64,000 bases of DNA from Ligustrum vulgare (taxonomy: Eukaryota; Streptophyta; Magnoliopsida; Lamiales; Oleaceae). The stretch's first letter is position 1, and each line of letters starts with the position of its first letter. Below the pieces are notes generated by a model. It searched no databases and was not told where the DNA came from. It worked only from the letters and a program-made list of their open reading frames with translations. This document shows, one piece after another, positions 45,690 to 57,516 of the stretch. The stretch lies in the NCBI GenBank assembly GCA_963555705.1, contig OY743169.1, forward strand, positions 47,418,124-47,482,123, given 5' to 3'. Position numbers and translations under genes: made by a program.

Positions 45690-45733
45690 TTGTCAATATA
45701 ATATGTATGTGCATCGCAGGAGTGTAGAACTAG
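45690..45733 (+). mobile_element. Degenerate Helitron 3' terminus
   Basis: ATGTGCATCGCAGGAGTGTAGAACTAG|T keeps the hairpin-plus-CTAG layout. The preceding 40 bases resemble those before the Helitron end at 62723, so both belong to one family. The 5' end was not found. Confidence 0.5.
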
Positions 45734-45779
45734 TTAAGTAAAAAAGAATACAACTACCCTTGATACTGATCACAACAAA

Positions 45780-47930
45780 TCATTGAGTCAGCACATCTCA
45801 ATCTCGTGAAACAATTTCTTGAATGTATATGTTGGCAATGCTTTTTTGAATAAATCAGTTACATTGTCACTTTAGCGAATTTGTTGAACATTGATATGAT
45901 CAGTCTTCTAAAATATGTATATATTAAAGTCTTTCTTCATCAATACGTCATACATAATAGCTATATCATTAAAAACCTTTCTAGGAAAACACTGTGGGCA
46001 AAACCTTAGCTAAGTGAAATTAGTGCAGCTTGTATTAGCTCACCTCATAGGAACATTACTATTATATTGATATTGATATTGCATATAATTATTTCAACTT
46101 TGAATCGGTGCATTATTGAATATGTTCATCAAACATATATAAATGGCATGTATCTCATTTTTTTTTTTAACATATATCTCATGTTATTTGTTCTTCGAAT
46201 ATAAATTCAATTTTTCCTTTGAACTTGAAGAACTATAGCGTATTTCCAATTATTTGAACATGTTGCATCGAGCCATATTCTATAATCAATATTCATCGAT
46301 GCATTAAATGCAATTCTCAAATCTTGAAGTAATATATTTCAGGTGAATAATTAACCATAAATTTGTATCTTAAAAATCAATTGCTAGAATTTTCAAATAT
46401 TATTCTCAATAATAGTACATCTCAATTTCAACACTTTGTCATATAGAGTCATTCACATCATTCTTCATATAATCTAATTTACGAACAATCACATTCCATT
46501 ATAAAGTGATTTTATTCTAACGATTGTAAATATTCAAATCGCAAAGTATCTGTTTATTTTGATCAAACATATTTCTTAAAAACTTGAACTAAATATTTCA
46601 GGTATTTAATTCTTCAAGGATTATAGTGTATGCTTCAGGTATCGTATATATTTCACATTGCAATTGTCAAATTGCTTTTATCAATTTAAGTCATGAAACT
46701 TTGGATAGGTAACAATTCCTATATTTCAAATAAATTTTCTCTCATAATTTCACGGCAATCCCAAAGTACCAATATATTAATTACCATTTTAAATTTCACT
46801 CAATTGTACTTCAAAAAATACTCCAAACATAACGAGATGTTGATTACACATTTTGATCTCACTCATTGGTAAATCAAAGAGACAATCTAGTAATTAGAGT
46901 CAATCATCTTTCGCATTTATGATGCATTGTCAAGTAAATAAAATATTTTCTGCATTTATAAGTTTATTTTCCATTTGCAAATATCTATCGGTATTTTGCT
47001 GACTTTACACTTTTAAGTTTTTAGACAACATGTCCCAAAACTTCATGTTTTATAGTAAGTTCAATTTAGTCTTGATACATGTTTTATAAAGTGTATCACC
47101 GCAATTGTCATTTCAATTCGATTTCTTTTCCCCACGACAACATAAGTACAGAGATCTAATTTTCAATATTTCTAGTATTTGAACATCTTCTAGAGGTTTA
47201 CAATTAGTTATGTCAATACATACTCTCTCAGGAGTATATGCCTCCTCAATAGGAACATCATAATCATTTGGTCCATTTTTATTTATTTAAAAATATTTGT
47301 TTAAATCAAATATTGCTACGCTTGAGGGGTCACATACATCTATAGCTTAGATTTTATTAGTCTCTTATAGATGTTGAATAACACTTTTGTAATTATGTTA
47401 TCTTTTGAGGCTTTCTTTCTTATTTTCAATTGAACTTCTGGTTCGTATTATCAATCGTGAGGATATAGATAACATAACATGATGCATTTGTATAATTTTC
47501 ATCTACTAACCATCCCACAAATGCTAAGAAATCATCCTATAAAGCATCACCTATTAAGGTTTATGTTATCTCATAGCATTTGATTCCAAATTAAATAAGT
47601 ATTCTTAGTATTCTTAAATCCAATTTAGGTTTATTCTATCCCAATTTCATTCTTATGTTTATCATCGACTCTGCCATAAGAATTATCCATATCATGTTGT
47701 TGAGTCTTTTTTTTTTTTTAGTTTTCTTGTTCTTGGTGTTCTTCAGGCTAGTAAAATTTTTCAAGTTTTTGATTTATAAAAAATTCCAACAAAATTCAAA
47801 GTGTTTATTTCCTTCAATTCTTATCCGAATTCAGTTCCGTTTATTTCATCACACTGGTAATCGAATTCTGGATTTATAAAAAAAAAAAATCAAAATTCAT
47901 AAATAATTCCAAAATCCATTCCTTAGTCTT
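45780..47930 (-). pseudogene. Degenerate Ty1/copia sequence (end of pol and beyond)
   Basis: The minus strand at 45780-45905 translates in pieces to DHINVQQIR and VTDLFKKALPTYTFKKLFHEIE, the conserved C-terminal end of copia RNase H/pol, with several stops. The rest up to 47.9 kb is AT-rich with no clear frame and may be older parts of the same element or other repeats. Confidence 0.45.
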
Positions 47931-48787
47931 GTGTCAAAATATTTCATTCCATTCCACTTTTCCTTACATCTCACAATATCCAATTTTCAAGAAAAATCTT
48001 CATCTAGGAGGGTTAACGATACAGATTGTGTGTGGAGGTTTTTGAATGAAGTTAAGACGAGGTTGGATAAACTAGATGGAAAAAGGGTCAAATTAAAAAG
48101 AAGTGATATCAAACAAATCGTAGTGATGAGAGATATTATATGTGTGATCCTAAACCTAGGGATGGAATTGGGGTTAAGAGGGGAGAAGAGATTGATCCGA
48201 AGGCGATTTTGAAGATTCAGAAAAAACAATTATGAGAAGAGGATGAGGTATGAACGAGAGGTAAAAAGAAAAAAAAAATTGGCTAAATTGTAAAAGAAAG
48301 AGGAGAAAAGAGAGACTGTGGTTAAATTGTTAAAGGAGGGTGAAAAATATATTATGGTAGAGCCCAGGTTAAGAATATTGAGAAGGAGGAGGGTGAGTTA
48401 GAGTTGAAAATTGAAGTAGTTGAAATAGTTGAACAAACTCCAAAATTTGAGGAGCAAGAGGAGGAGTTGGGTAGCGAGGAGGTGATTGAAAATAAAATTG
48501 TTGACGATGAGAGAAATGAATTGGAAGTTGGAATGGAAGTTCAAATTTTGGGTAGTGATGAGATAGTGTATGAACATGGTGATAAAAATGTGGGGTTAGA
48601 AGATGTGGTTGGGCTTGAAAGTAAAAAAAAAAAAAGAAATTGAACAAGAAGTTGCAAATGAGGAAAGAGGCGAAGAGAAGAGCCTCGTGATTCAAAAAGA
48701 GGAGTCGGTGATGATTCATCATGAATACAATGATCCATACCTTGTACCTCATGAAACTAACATTTCCCTCCCCATTTTATTTAAATA
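47931..48787 (+). other. Unrecognised Glu/Lys/Val-rich degenerate ORF region
   Basis: Plus-strand frames 47931-48212 and 48404-48643 encode charged sequence (e.g. KTRLDKLDGKRVKLKRSD and EVVEIVEQTPKFEEQEEEL) broken by frameshifts. Base composition differs from the flanks (more G and A). It is cut at 48788 by the Helitron. It may be the N-terminal part of the LTR element whose end lies at 52.1-53.1 kb, but no motif supports this. Confidence 0.3.
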
Positions 48788-48929
48788 CTAGTAAATCACC
48801 CGTGCGATACACGGGAAGAAACGTCCGAATAAATATAATTCAATGGGAAATTATATGAATACTTTAGATAAAATAAATAAATTTCACAAATAAGAGATAA
48901 AATCATCATTTAGTGGTTTCATACAAATT

Positions 48930-50900
48930 CTAGAATACTTCTTTGTACGCATAATTGTTTGTTGATTTTATTGGTCTTCTATTCTTATCACAAATCAAAA
49001 TCTTTAATCTGAAATGATTTGTCCCCCTAGAAACCGCAACACAAAGTTGTCCATGTGTAAACATCAGCCGTTTAAGAAGAAGTCCCACATGCGGGAATAA
49101 TTGTCTCTGACTCTTATTGATAGTCATGACATAGGACACATCAATGGAAATTGTTTTCTTTGAAGTCTAATAGGTATCCTAGAATCAGAAGGGCTCAACG
49201 ATATTATTGGAATGAAGAACTTGTGTCCTGCATTGATGCCAAAAAGAATTTGACCTTCTAGAACATGGTCGCTAAGTTTTATAACTATTAACTTTGTTCC
49301 ATTGCACAATCCCTATGTATGATCAATATTTCTCATAAAGAACTTGCGCCCTTCACTCATCCGCTGCAATGGTCCACCACGTGGGCAATAATGATATCCC
49401 TGTATCCAGGTCGTGTATCAAAATTCACCGACAATCAATTTGATAATTTCATCGACAATAGGAAAATTATTTTGGCTATCATTGGTCGCCCACCAACCAA
49501 TAAGTATAAGTCTTACATTTGAAGTGTTTTCCTCAATCATCTTTTCTCAAACCAACCTAAACTGCCTTAACAATTTGTTGTATTTGTCTAGCATATCCTT
49601 CAAATCAGAAACTATACAATCATGCAATATTGAATCTCATGATTCACTCCTACCGGGGGACATTAATAGACATAAATTAAATTTTAGACTATCACAACAA
49701 AATTATCCTTGAACAATATAACTATAAAAGCAATAAATACATAATACGTACCCCACAACCCTTTTTCTACTTTCAACCTCATTCACATTGTCAACAATGT
49801 AAGCGAGCAAATTGCAGAATTGAACTGTCATCAGGCAACAAACTCTCAATCTTAGGGCAATTTTGACCGTGTAATCTGAAGATGGGAGACCCTCTACCAT
49901 CATTTAGCCCATTATCTATTCCCCCCATAGAAGTGAACGAAAACATCATATTATATGTCCGAATATTCTCAACGAAATTCTTAATGTCGTCCCTTCCATA
50001 TAACAAATCTTTCAAAATAAGAGGATGATCTTACATAAGAGGAATCTTCACTTTCTCTTGCATAAAACAAAGTAGGGGTGAACAAATAAACCGTGAAATC
50101 GAACTAAACCACAACAAATGGTTTGGTTTGGTGCAGTTTGGAAAAATTCCAAACTGCCTTAAACGATTTGGTTTAGGTTTCAATTGTCAAAACAGTGATT
50201 TCAAACAGCTAACCCGCCAAATTTTTAAAAATTAAAAATAAATAAATAAATAAAGGCAAACGTTCAATTTTAAAAAAATGCAACACACTTTTTATTGTCA
50301 ACAAATCAAAATTAAGGAGTTAAAAATTAATTTGTTCAACTCCACAACCATTTGAAAATAATTCTTGCTCCTACAATTCATAATCATCATCCAAGATATT
50401 TTCTTAAAATAAAATTTTTAATATAAGAGCTAACTCCACAACCATTTCTATATAATTAGTTTGTTTGTCAACATGAATTGATTTGCAATAAAGCACTCAA
50501 TTAGAAACTTAATACTATTATTGAGCTAGTTTTAACTCGAAATTTTAGACGAATATGTGTATTTGAGCTCGCTGTGAAATATACTAATTCATTCGTTGGC
50601 AATCCGCAATTTCAAACCGCACCAAACTGCCAAAAATAGTTTGATTTGATTTTGCTTAGAAAATGAAATGGTTTGGTTTGGTTTGAAAAAAATTTGAAAC
50701 ATTTTAAATGATTTGGTTTGAAATATTACTACAAATTGCACAAACCAAACCGTGTTCACCCCACAACTAAGTGAGAACTTCGGATTACAGCATGTTTTAT
50801 AACACTTATCCACTCTCCCCTTCGCACAAAAAAATGTCTTGCAAGATAAACACTTAAATGTAGGATCTCCAATGTCCATGTACTCTAAACAATCAAACAA
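48930..50900 (-). pseudogene. Helitron Rep/Pif1-like helicase remnants
   Basis: Bases 50900-50770 encode YMDIGDPTFKCLSC...CYKTC, resembling the N-terminal finger of plant Helitron proteins. Bases 50015-49791 encode FTSMGGIDNGLNDGRGSPIF and RLHGQN followed by IESLLPDDSS, the helitron-helicase-like N-domain. Bases 49309-49124 encode CNGTKLIVIKLSDHVLEGQI, and 49139-48930 encode MTINKSQRQ and HGQLCVAVSRGTNHFRLKIL, the last Pif1 helicase motifs. The rolling-circle catalytic centre is not visible and large parts are missing. Confidence 0.85.
50073..50763. mobile_element. Non-autonomous hAT (691 bp) nested in the Helitron
   Basis: Ends TAGGGGTGAACA and TGTTCACCCCA are inverted. Subterminal AAACCG/CGGTTT and GGTTTGGTTTGG words are dense at both ends. 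The flanking octamers AAACAAAG and CAACTAAG match at 6 of 8 positions. Confidence 0.65.
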
Positions 50901-52128
50901 TAGATGAAAAAGTTAATAATATAGATCATGAGTATAAAATATAAGGTTTAGTGTTTTGACTATTGACATTGAAAAACAACACATATAAGAAACAAATTCG
51001 ATAATCATAAAAAAAAAAAAAAAAAAAAAAAAACTAATATTATGAGATTGACAAAGATGCATCAAATTCATGGTATTATAGGTCTTCGCAATATTTATAT
51101 AACGTAATTTTTTTTGATGAAAATTATAATATAACATTGATCATCTCAATTTTCAGTTAAGTAAATTGGGAGACAATTTACTTATTGTTGTAGAAATTTA
51201 GGAATCATAAATATTGAATTAAAATATAACAATTAATATCACGTCATAGTTAATTATTTTTTAAAATTTAGACATAACAGTTAGGACAAAAAATCATTAA
51301 TAACTATATAATTTCAAAGCAATATAAATAAATTTGTTAACCGTTAATGATAGAAAATGCGATATGAGACTTTCTGGAATAAAAGTTAAATAATAATTAA
51401 ATGTAATTGTAAATGTAAATAAAATTATATTGATAAATAATCTGATATAGAAAAGAAGGTTATTATGTATACGTAACAAAGAACTTAAAAGTATAATTAT
51501 TTATAACAAAATTTAATACAACTTGATTAAATATTCTATATAAATGAAAACTAGACATTAGATTGGTATGACCGAACGAAATTATTCATCCATAAGATTG
51601 AGACCAATAAAATATCAAAATTATTATAAAAAATTATTTACGTATTAAATGTAACTTTCTATAAAAATACTAATTAATTTAATATAACGCAATACAAATG
51701 AGCTCGAATTTTTAGATGTACTAAATAACTAAAAAAATAAGATTATTTATAAAAAGTTTTATACGATAAGATTTAATTAGTATTAGATGCCTAATACAAC
51801 TTCGATATAATTTTGAACTGAAAATTTTATATTGAATTTGTATGACTGAACGCAAATACTTATTTTTAAGATTCAAAAGATTAAAAGATTAGAATAATTT
51901 TCTGAAAAGAGAGGTTTAAACATAAATAATCAAATATAACCATAAAAGTACTTAAGTGGTAGTAGTAATGTGAACACAATAAAAACTAAGTTTTTTAGTG
52001 TAAACACAATAAAAGCTGAATTTTCTCGCCAAAACTCAGCTGTTTTTATATATTATATAGATATAGATTTTTTGTAGGTTAATTACACTTGGGAATTTGG
52101 GTCGCACTACTTTTTCCCAAGGGAGCTT

Positions 52129-52312
52129 GTGATTCGATCCATTCATATAATCCAAGTTACAAAGTACTGCTGGTTGAACCTTTTGCATGGAAGCAAGAAT
52201 TTTCCATTCGATCCAGGTGGAGCAGTTTTACATCAAGCCCCCAACAGTAGGAAGTGTTTGAAAAGTAGGCCAGGAGTTGATTCGAGGTCGAATCCTTTTC
52301 AAGAGGGTGGGA
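52129..52312 (+). pseudogene. C-terminal remnant of a retroelement ORF
   Basis: The frame ends GVDSRSNPFQEGGMM just before a purine-rich tract and LTR. The same ending (VLDSRSNHFQERGMM) precedes the LTR at 29891-30762. This is the tail of a pol-like protein whose main part is gone. Confidence 0.55.
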
Positions 52313-53108
52313 TGATGTGATCCGGGATAGGAGCTCAAAGGAGATATCAAGACACGGGAGATGTAACAACATTCTACATAGAAAAATGAGCAAGTTTCAT
52401 ATTGGAGTCGAACCGAGAAGACGAACGGATCAAGTCGAGTCAAAGGATTGAAGTTCTAGAACCAGTGACAAATTCACAGTCGTAAACCCATATGTCACAG
52501 CCATAACCTTCTCTCCGGCCAAGATGAAGAATTTCAAGATTTTGATTCTCACGGTCGTAAGTCAGTTTCACGGCCATAAAACTTAAGCAGAATTACACTT
52601 ATGGCCATTATTACAGTCGTAACATAGTTCCTAGTCGCGCGCCACTTTTCTGATGTGGGGTTTAGTATTTTTTAGGTTATTTTTCCGTTTTAAATTGTTT
52701 AATTAGGGTTTTGAGCCCATTAGTGGCTAGGGTTAGTTGTCAGGTCGTTTTTCATTATTTATATGTTTTTCATTCATTGTAACAAGAAGACTTTGATTTT
52801 AATAAAAACAGATTGATTGTTTTTCAATTGATAAATGTGTTGATTCACATTACAAACCCCAACTTATCAAGATTGATAATCTTGTGGCATTCAACCCGAA
52901 CTTATCAAAGATCTATAATCTTATTGGCATGCACAATCAGAAACTTATCAAGGAAACTGGACAAATTCTTGTGGTGTTTCGCAAGTCTTGGTTCTTTCTT
53001 CCACATCGTCGATCCTCGTGTCGTGAAGTTTGGATCGATATTCCACCGTCCATCCACAACCTGGGTTTGGATCTTTCTGGCGTTAATTTCGCGCTTCGAA
53101 TCACGTCA
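52313..53108 (+). repeat. Solo or 3' LTR of the palindrome family (plus orientation)
   Basis: It begins TGATGTGATCCGGG after the tract AAGAGGGTGGGA and shares with the 30-kb LTRs the order of palindrome variants (52470-52625), the ATTAGGGTTT segment and the TTATCAA repeats (52860-52945). It ends near ATCACGTCA at 53108. The palindromes are more mutated here (CACGGTCGTAAG, CACGGCCATAA). Confidence 0.65.
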
Positions 53109-54256
53109 CAGTATTATCTTATCAGTTTAAGTAAATAATCTCGTAAATTTCCATTTACGAGTTTTTATAAGTAGACACATACTATCTAATGGAGCCATAT
53201 AATCATATCATAATATTTCTAGATAGTTCACATGAAGGGTGAGGGGACTCATAGTTCACCCTCAATACATTTCAGATAAAATTTGGGATTCAGTCCCAAA
53301 TTTTGTTTCAGCTAGTGATGATTGAATAATCAATTTACTCAGAGACCAAACAACATATGAGAATTTGTTGTATTTGAAGAATCTCCTACTTCTTCATTTA
53401 ATGCATTTTCGAACTCTCAATAATTTTGTGCATCTTATTGACCCGGTATTATCTTACCAGTCATGCCAACCAATAATGTTCCATCTTATTAAACTTCTAG
53501 TTCAATATAAGACATAATTCAATTATTTAATTTTGAAGAATGTGATTAAACATTATATAATCATATATCATTCAAGTAGTCAAACTAATCAATATTCTTA
53601 TGACATTTGTTATATGTTTCCTTTGGGAATAAACGTAAATTCAAAATGATATATTTTTCCAAACTTGTGCTACTTCGAAAGTAGGTTGTATTTTACTAGT
53701 TCTCATTCAAAATCAGTTTCTTTTACATATTTAAACTATAATTCAAGGTTTTTAGGAGTAATCAAATATTATTATAATAAATTGTACCAGAACTTACTAT
53801 TCAAGAGTAAAAATATAATTTGGGTGTGTTTGATGTTGATTAAAAAGAGTTTTATAGTTTTGAATACTATTTTTTTGGAGAATGTGTAGTTAAAAAGTAG
53901 AATTTTTTTGGAGATTTTGTACAATATTATTTTATAGAAAAATGTGTGGTTGAAAATCAAAGAGGGGCTTTATGATAGATATAACATCATTATGCTCTCC
54001 GAAATCAAAAAATCCAGTAAGAACGTCAATATCTAAATACGTATGTAGAAGAATGGACACGTAAATAAATCGAGTAATTTAATTCGTGATTTTATATAGA
54101 ATCGATCAATTTTCTTCTAGAATATTGACAAAATGTTGGTTGTATAAAATAACCGTTGTACTTCTTCGGGAGCAACAACAAATTAAACATATTAAACTTG
54201 AATATTTAATATAAAATAAAGTTTTACTTCTTCAAGAGAAAAAACGAAATATTCTT
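53109..54256. other. AT-rich spacer
   Basis: Nothing codes. A TTTGGT-family MITE-like unit lies at about 53823-53970, and a short inverted repeat (CTCGTAAATT/ATTTACGAG) at 53131-53155. Confidence 0.4.
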
Positions 54257-54650
54257 CACTAGTACAAAATTGCCCAAAAATCTGCAATATACGCGTCGTA
54301 TTTACAAAAACACACTGCCTATAAAATAGCGATGGCAATTTTGTAAATATTAGGCATAGTATATGCGTCGGTTGCTTAAAAAAACAGACATGTAAAATTG
54401 GGCGCCAACAAATGACAACCGACGCGTATAATTATACTATACGTATTACAATCGACGCACATACCCAGAGCTATTATAAAACCGACGAGTATAATTCTTT
54501 CATAAATCTCTCAAACGAGTAAGTAACAGCCCCTCTCTCATTTCCTCCTCTCATTTCTCTCTCAAATTGAACCGCCACTGCCCCTCCTCTCTCAACCCAC
54601 CGCATCTCGTCCTCGTCGTCGCCCTATTCCTTACCGTCACTTTGCAAGTT
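54257..54650 (+). mobile_element. CACTA (En/Spm-type) transposon terminus
   Basis: It starts CACTAGTACAAAATTGCC. The next 230 bp hold repeated ACCGACGCGTATAAT-like words in both orientations (54296, 54366, 54417, 54450, 54480), as in CACTA subterminal regions. A pyrimidine-rich leader follows (54520-54640). The other end is not found. Confidence 0.65.
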
Positions 54651-54778
54651 TTTTTCCTCACATTTTTAATATTAATTTTATATTTTGAATGATTAATTAA
54701 TGTTAATTTCGAATTTAGGAAAGTTACGATGTTATTGTGTTTATATATATGAATATTTATATCTATTGTGTATATATT

Positions 54779-54802
54779 TGTGTGTGTGTGTGTGTGTGTG
54801 TG
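54779..54802. repeat. (TG)n microsatellite
   Basis: About 12 TG units lie just before the Helitron 3' end. Confidence 0.9.
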
Positions 54803-54817
54803 GCATATATATAAATA

Positions 54818-55470
54818 CTAGTAGTAAGCACGTGCGTTGCACGACTTATGTATAGAATGACTGAGATGTGTAATATTTTTGAAATACTAATACTATTTTT
54901 AAAAGTAATTGGGGTATTAAATATTATTAAAAGAAAAAATCTAAATCTAAATTGTAAAAAAAGTCAAGTTAATTTTTTTTTTTTTATGAAATTATGTATA
55001 TAATGTGAAAATTTTAAATAAATAGAAATGTAATGTTTTGATTATAATAACATTTCTTTGTATTGAAATTTTACAAGAAAGTTCTATTCAATTTTTAAAA
55101 TTCTGGATGTAGTATTTTAAATATTATACTAATATATTATATTCTAATAATATTTATTAAATCATAGAGCAGTTTTTCTTCTTTTTTTAATACTAAATAA
55201 TATAAAAAGTGTAATAATATGATATCTTATTATAAAATTATAAAATGTTGATAGTAAATTAATTTAATACCAAATAAATAAAATAATATAATAATATGAA
55301 ATTATAATATAACAATGTAATTCTTAACAATAAATTAATTAATGTAATAAATTATTTAATGTTATTAAATAGGGGTAAGGGTATATTGGGTATATTGCTA
55401 AATATATAAGGGTAAAATAGGTATTCAAAATATTCTTCTCCATCCATCCTATTTAAATATTGTAGATAGA
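54818..55470 (-). mobile_element. Short non-autonomous Helitron (about 650 bp)
   Basis: On the minus strand the 3' end is CGTGCAACGCACGTGCTTAC followed by TACTAG|T at 54818. The 5' end is A|TCTATCTACAATATTTAAAT at 55470; because GTAGAT repeats follow to 55497, a slightly higher start is possible. The interior is AT-rich and non-coding. Confidence 0.75.
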
Positions 55471-55630
55471 TGTAGATGTAGATTGTAGATGTAGATTTCT
55501 ATATAAATATATGTATTTGATTCAATTTATGATTTTATGTGGTAATTGGTTTAAATAAATTTTTTATTAGTTTAGTTTAAATATTAACCTAAAGCATATC
55601 CCATTTGTGAAGAAGACACGATTGATCGTT

Positions 55631-56160
55631 TGATGTGATTCCACCACGGGAATCACGATAAAAAAGCGGAATAAACAAAACAACAAACGAAAAGATCTAA
55701 ATTCAGCCAAACACAAGAAAACAAGACTTGAGATGTAACAAGAATGATAAATAAAATATAGAATTGACGATATGACCTTAACCCAACAATCACGACGCTA
55801 GGATTTGACGATGCGGATTGAAGAACAAAAGTTTTCAAAACGCCACGAAGACTTGTCAATTTCCTTAATAAGTTTCTGATTGGAACACTACAAATATTTC
55901 ACAATATTTGATAAGTTTGGATTCATTCTTGAAGAACACAAAAGGGACTCCTCAACATTTTAATTTTGAACAAACTCTCTCAGACAATATCACTAATCTC
56001 AAAACTAATGTTAAATAATTAAAAAACAACAATATAAAGTAGAATTGACTTGAACTAGCCCTGGCCACTAATTAGGGTTCAAATTATGGAAAGAAATAAT
56101 TAAAAATGGAAAACAACTATAATCGCAAAAATCTGGAATAAAATAGTTACGGCCGTGAAA
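55631..56160 (-). repeat. Truncated LTR of the palindrome family
   Basis: It starts (plus strand) TGATGTGATTCCACCACGGG and follows the 29891-30490 LTR in order, including GACTTGTCAATTTCCTTAAT. It breaks off right after one TTACGGCCGTGA word, where copia sequence begins. Confidence 0.75.
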
Positions 56161-57500
56161 GTGCCACCCCTACCTCAAACTGAAGATGAGAGCAAAGATG
56201 CCAGCTTTAGTTTACAAACCAAATCACGATGACGTCCAGGGGGATGTGTCTTGGAAAAGAGATGTTCCAAGAAGGAAACAATAGCCAGTAGTAGAGCGAC
56301 GATCGGTAGGATCTCTTGCCCAATCAATGGAAAGTGGGCAGAAAAGTGAATCCCATGAAATAGAGTCCCTTCATATCGAAGGATCCGTAGACCAGAAGCA
56401 TAATGAGTGGAACGAGGAGAATGCATAAACTGACTAACCAAGACAACCGCATAAGAGATATCAGGACGAGTCACTGTCAGGTAAATGAGACTACTAACCT
56501 ACTGCCAATAAAGAGTGGCATCAGCCAAGAGTGTGCCGTCATCAGGAAGAAGCTTGATATTTGTCTCTAAAAGGCTATCTACGAGCATATTATCTGTCAG
56601 TTTAGCACTCGATAACAGCTCAGACGCATACTTAGCTCGTGAAAGATAATAACCATCTGATCAGGTTAAGACCTCTAGACCCAAGAAATAACTGAGCAAA
56701 CCCAAATCTTTCATTTCAAACTGGTGACTAAGAAACTGCTGAAGTGCCTGGATGCCATCAAGATCATCATCCGTGATAACCATATCGTCAACATAAAGTG
56801 GAAGGAGGACAATACCGTATTCAGACCGTCGAATAAATAGAGTGGAATCATATGCACTAGGAGTAAAGCCTTGCTGAGCCAACACAGAACCGAACTTGAA
56901 AAACCAAGAGCATGGAGACTGCTTGAGACCATAAATTGCCTTACGAAGGCAACAAACCTTGTAAGGCGGATGCTCAAATCCTGGAGGAGGTTTGAGATAG
57001 ACTTCTTCATCTAGATCACCATTAAGAAATGCATTCTTAACATCCATTTGAAATAGTTTCCAGTGTTGAGCAGTTGCGACAACAAGTAAACAGCGAAAAG
57101 AGGGTCAGAACTTGCCTCAAGATAAGTATTGAGGAGGCAAAATCAACTTACTTAATGTCTTAATCTTGTATACCCACTTATATCCCATTGCAGACTTACC
57201 AGGAGGTAAATCAACCAGGTCCCATGTATGAGTATTGAGGAGAGCCTGTAGTTCATCTGACATAGCTTTTTGCCAAAGAGGATTAGAATTAGCCTCGCGA
57301 TAAGTACGAGGTTCATGAAGAGTGGCGATATTAGAATAACAATAATAATCACTAAGGTGAGTAGGAAGGATTCTTACTCTAGTAGACCGACCATTTTCTG
57401 GAGTGGTAGTGGACTCGGAAACAACAACAGGATTAGCAGGGTGCGGACTCGGGAGGAACGATCGATGACTGGTCACTAGATGGGCTTTCAACACCTGCAT
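56161..57500 (-). pseudogene. Copia reverse transcriptase and beginning of RNase H
   Basis: Bases 57500-57117 hold the RT start (KAMSDELQALLNTHTWDLVD, GYKWVYKIK). Bases 57047-56661 hold MDVKNAFLNGDLDEEVYL, AIYGLKQSPCSWF, the catalytic YVDDM and FEMKDLGLLSYFLG. Bases 56474-56175 hold MTRPDISYAVVLVSQFM at the RNase H junction. Small shifts separate the three ORFs. Confidence 0.88.
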
Positions 57501-57516
57501 CAGACACTAAAGGAAA

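Larger units (their letters stand above)
48788..52061 (-). mobile_element. Helitron (3.27 kb) with Rep/helicase remnants
   Basis: The 3' end (minus) is CCCGTGTATCGCACGGGTGA followed by TTTACTAG|T at 48788. The 5' end is A|TCTATATAATATATAAAAAC at 52061 (52067 is an alternative TC). Flanking A and T fit Helitron insertion. Inside, in minus-strand order, are a zinc-finger-like N-terminal piece (50900-50770), a Rep/helicase-like N-domain piece (50015-49703) and the Pif1-type helicase end (49309-48930). A hAT MITE interrupts it. It is the longer relative of the Helitron at 10491-13346. Confidence 0.88.

Noticed and set aside
48369..48752. 127-aa minus-strand ORF
   Set aside because: Reverse shadow of the Glu/Lys-rich plus-strand frame; composition (His/Pro/Leu) follows from that.
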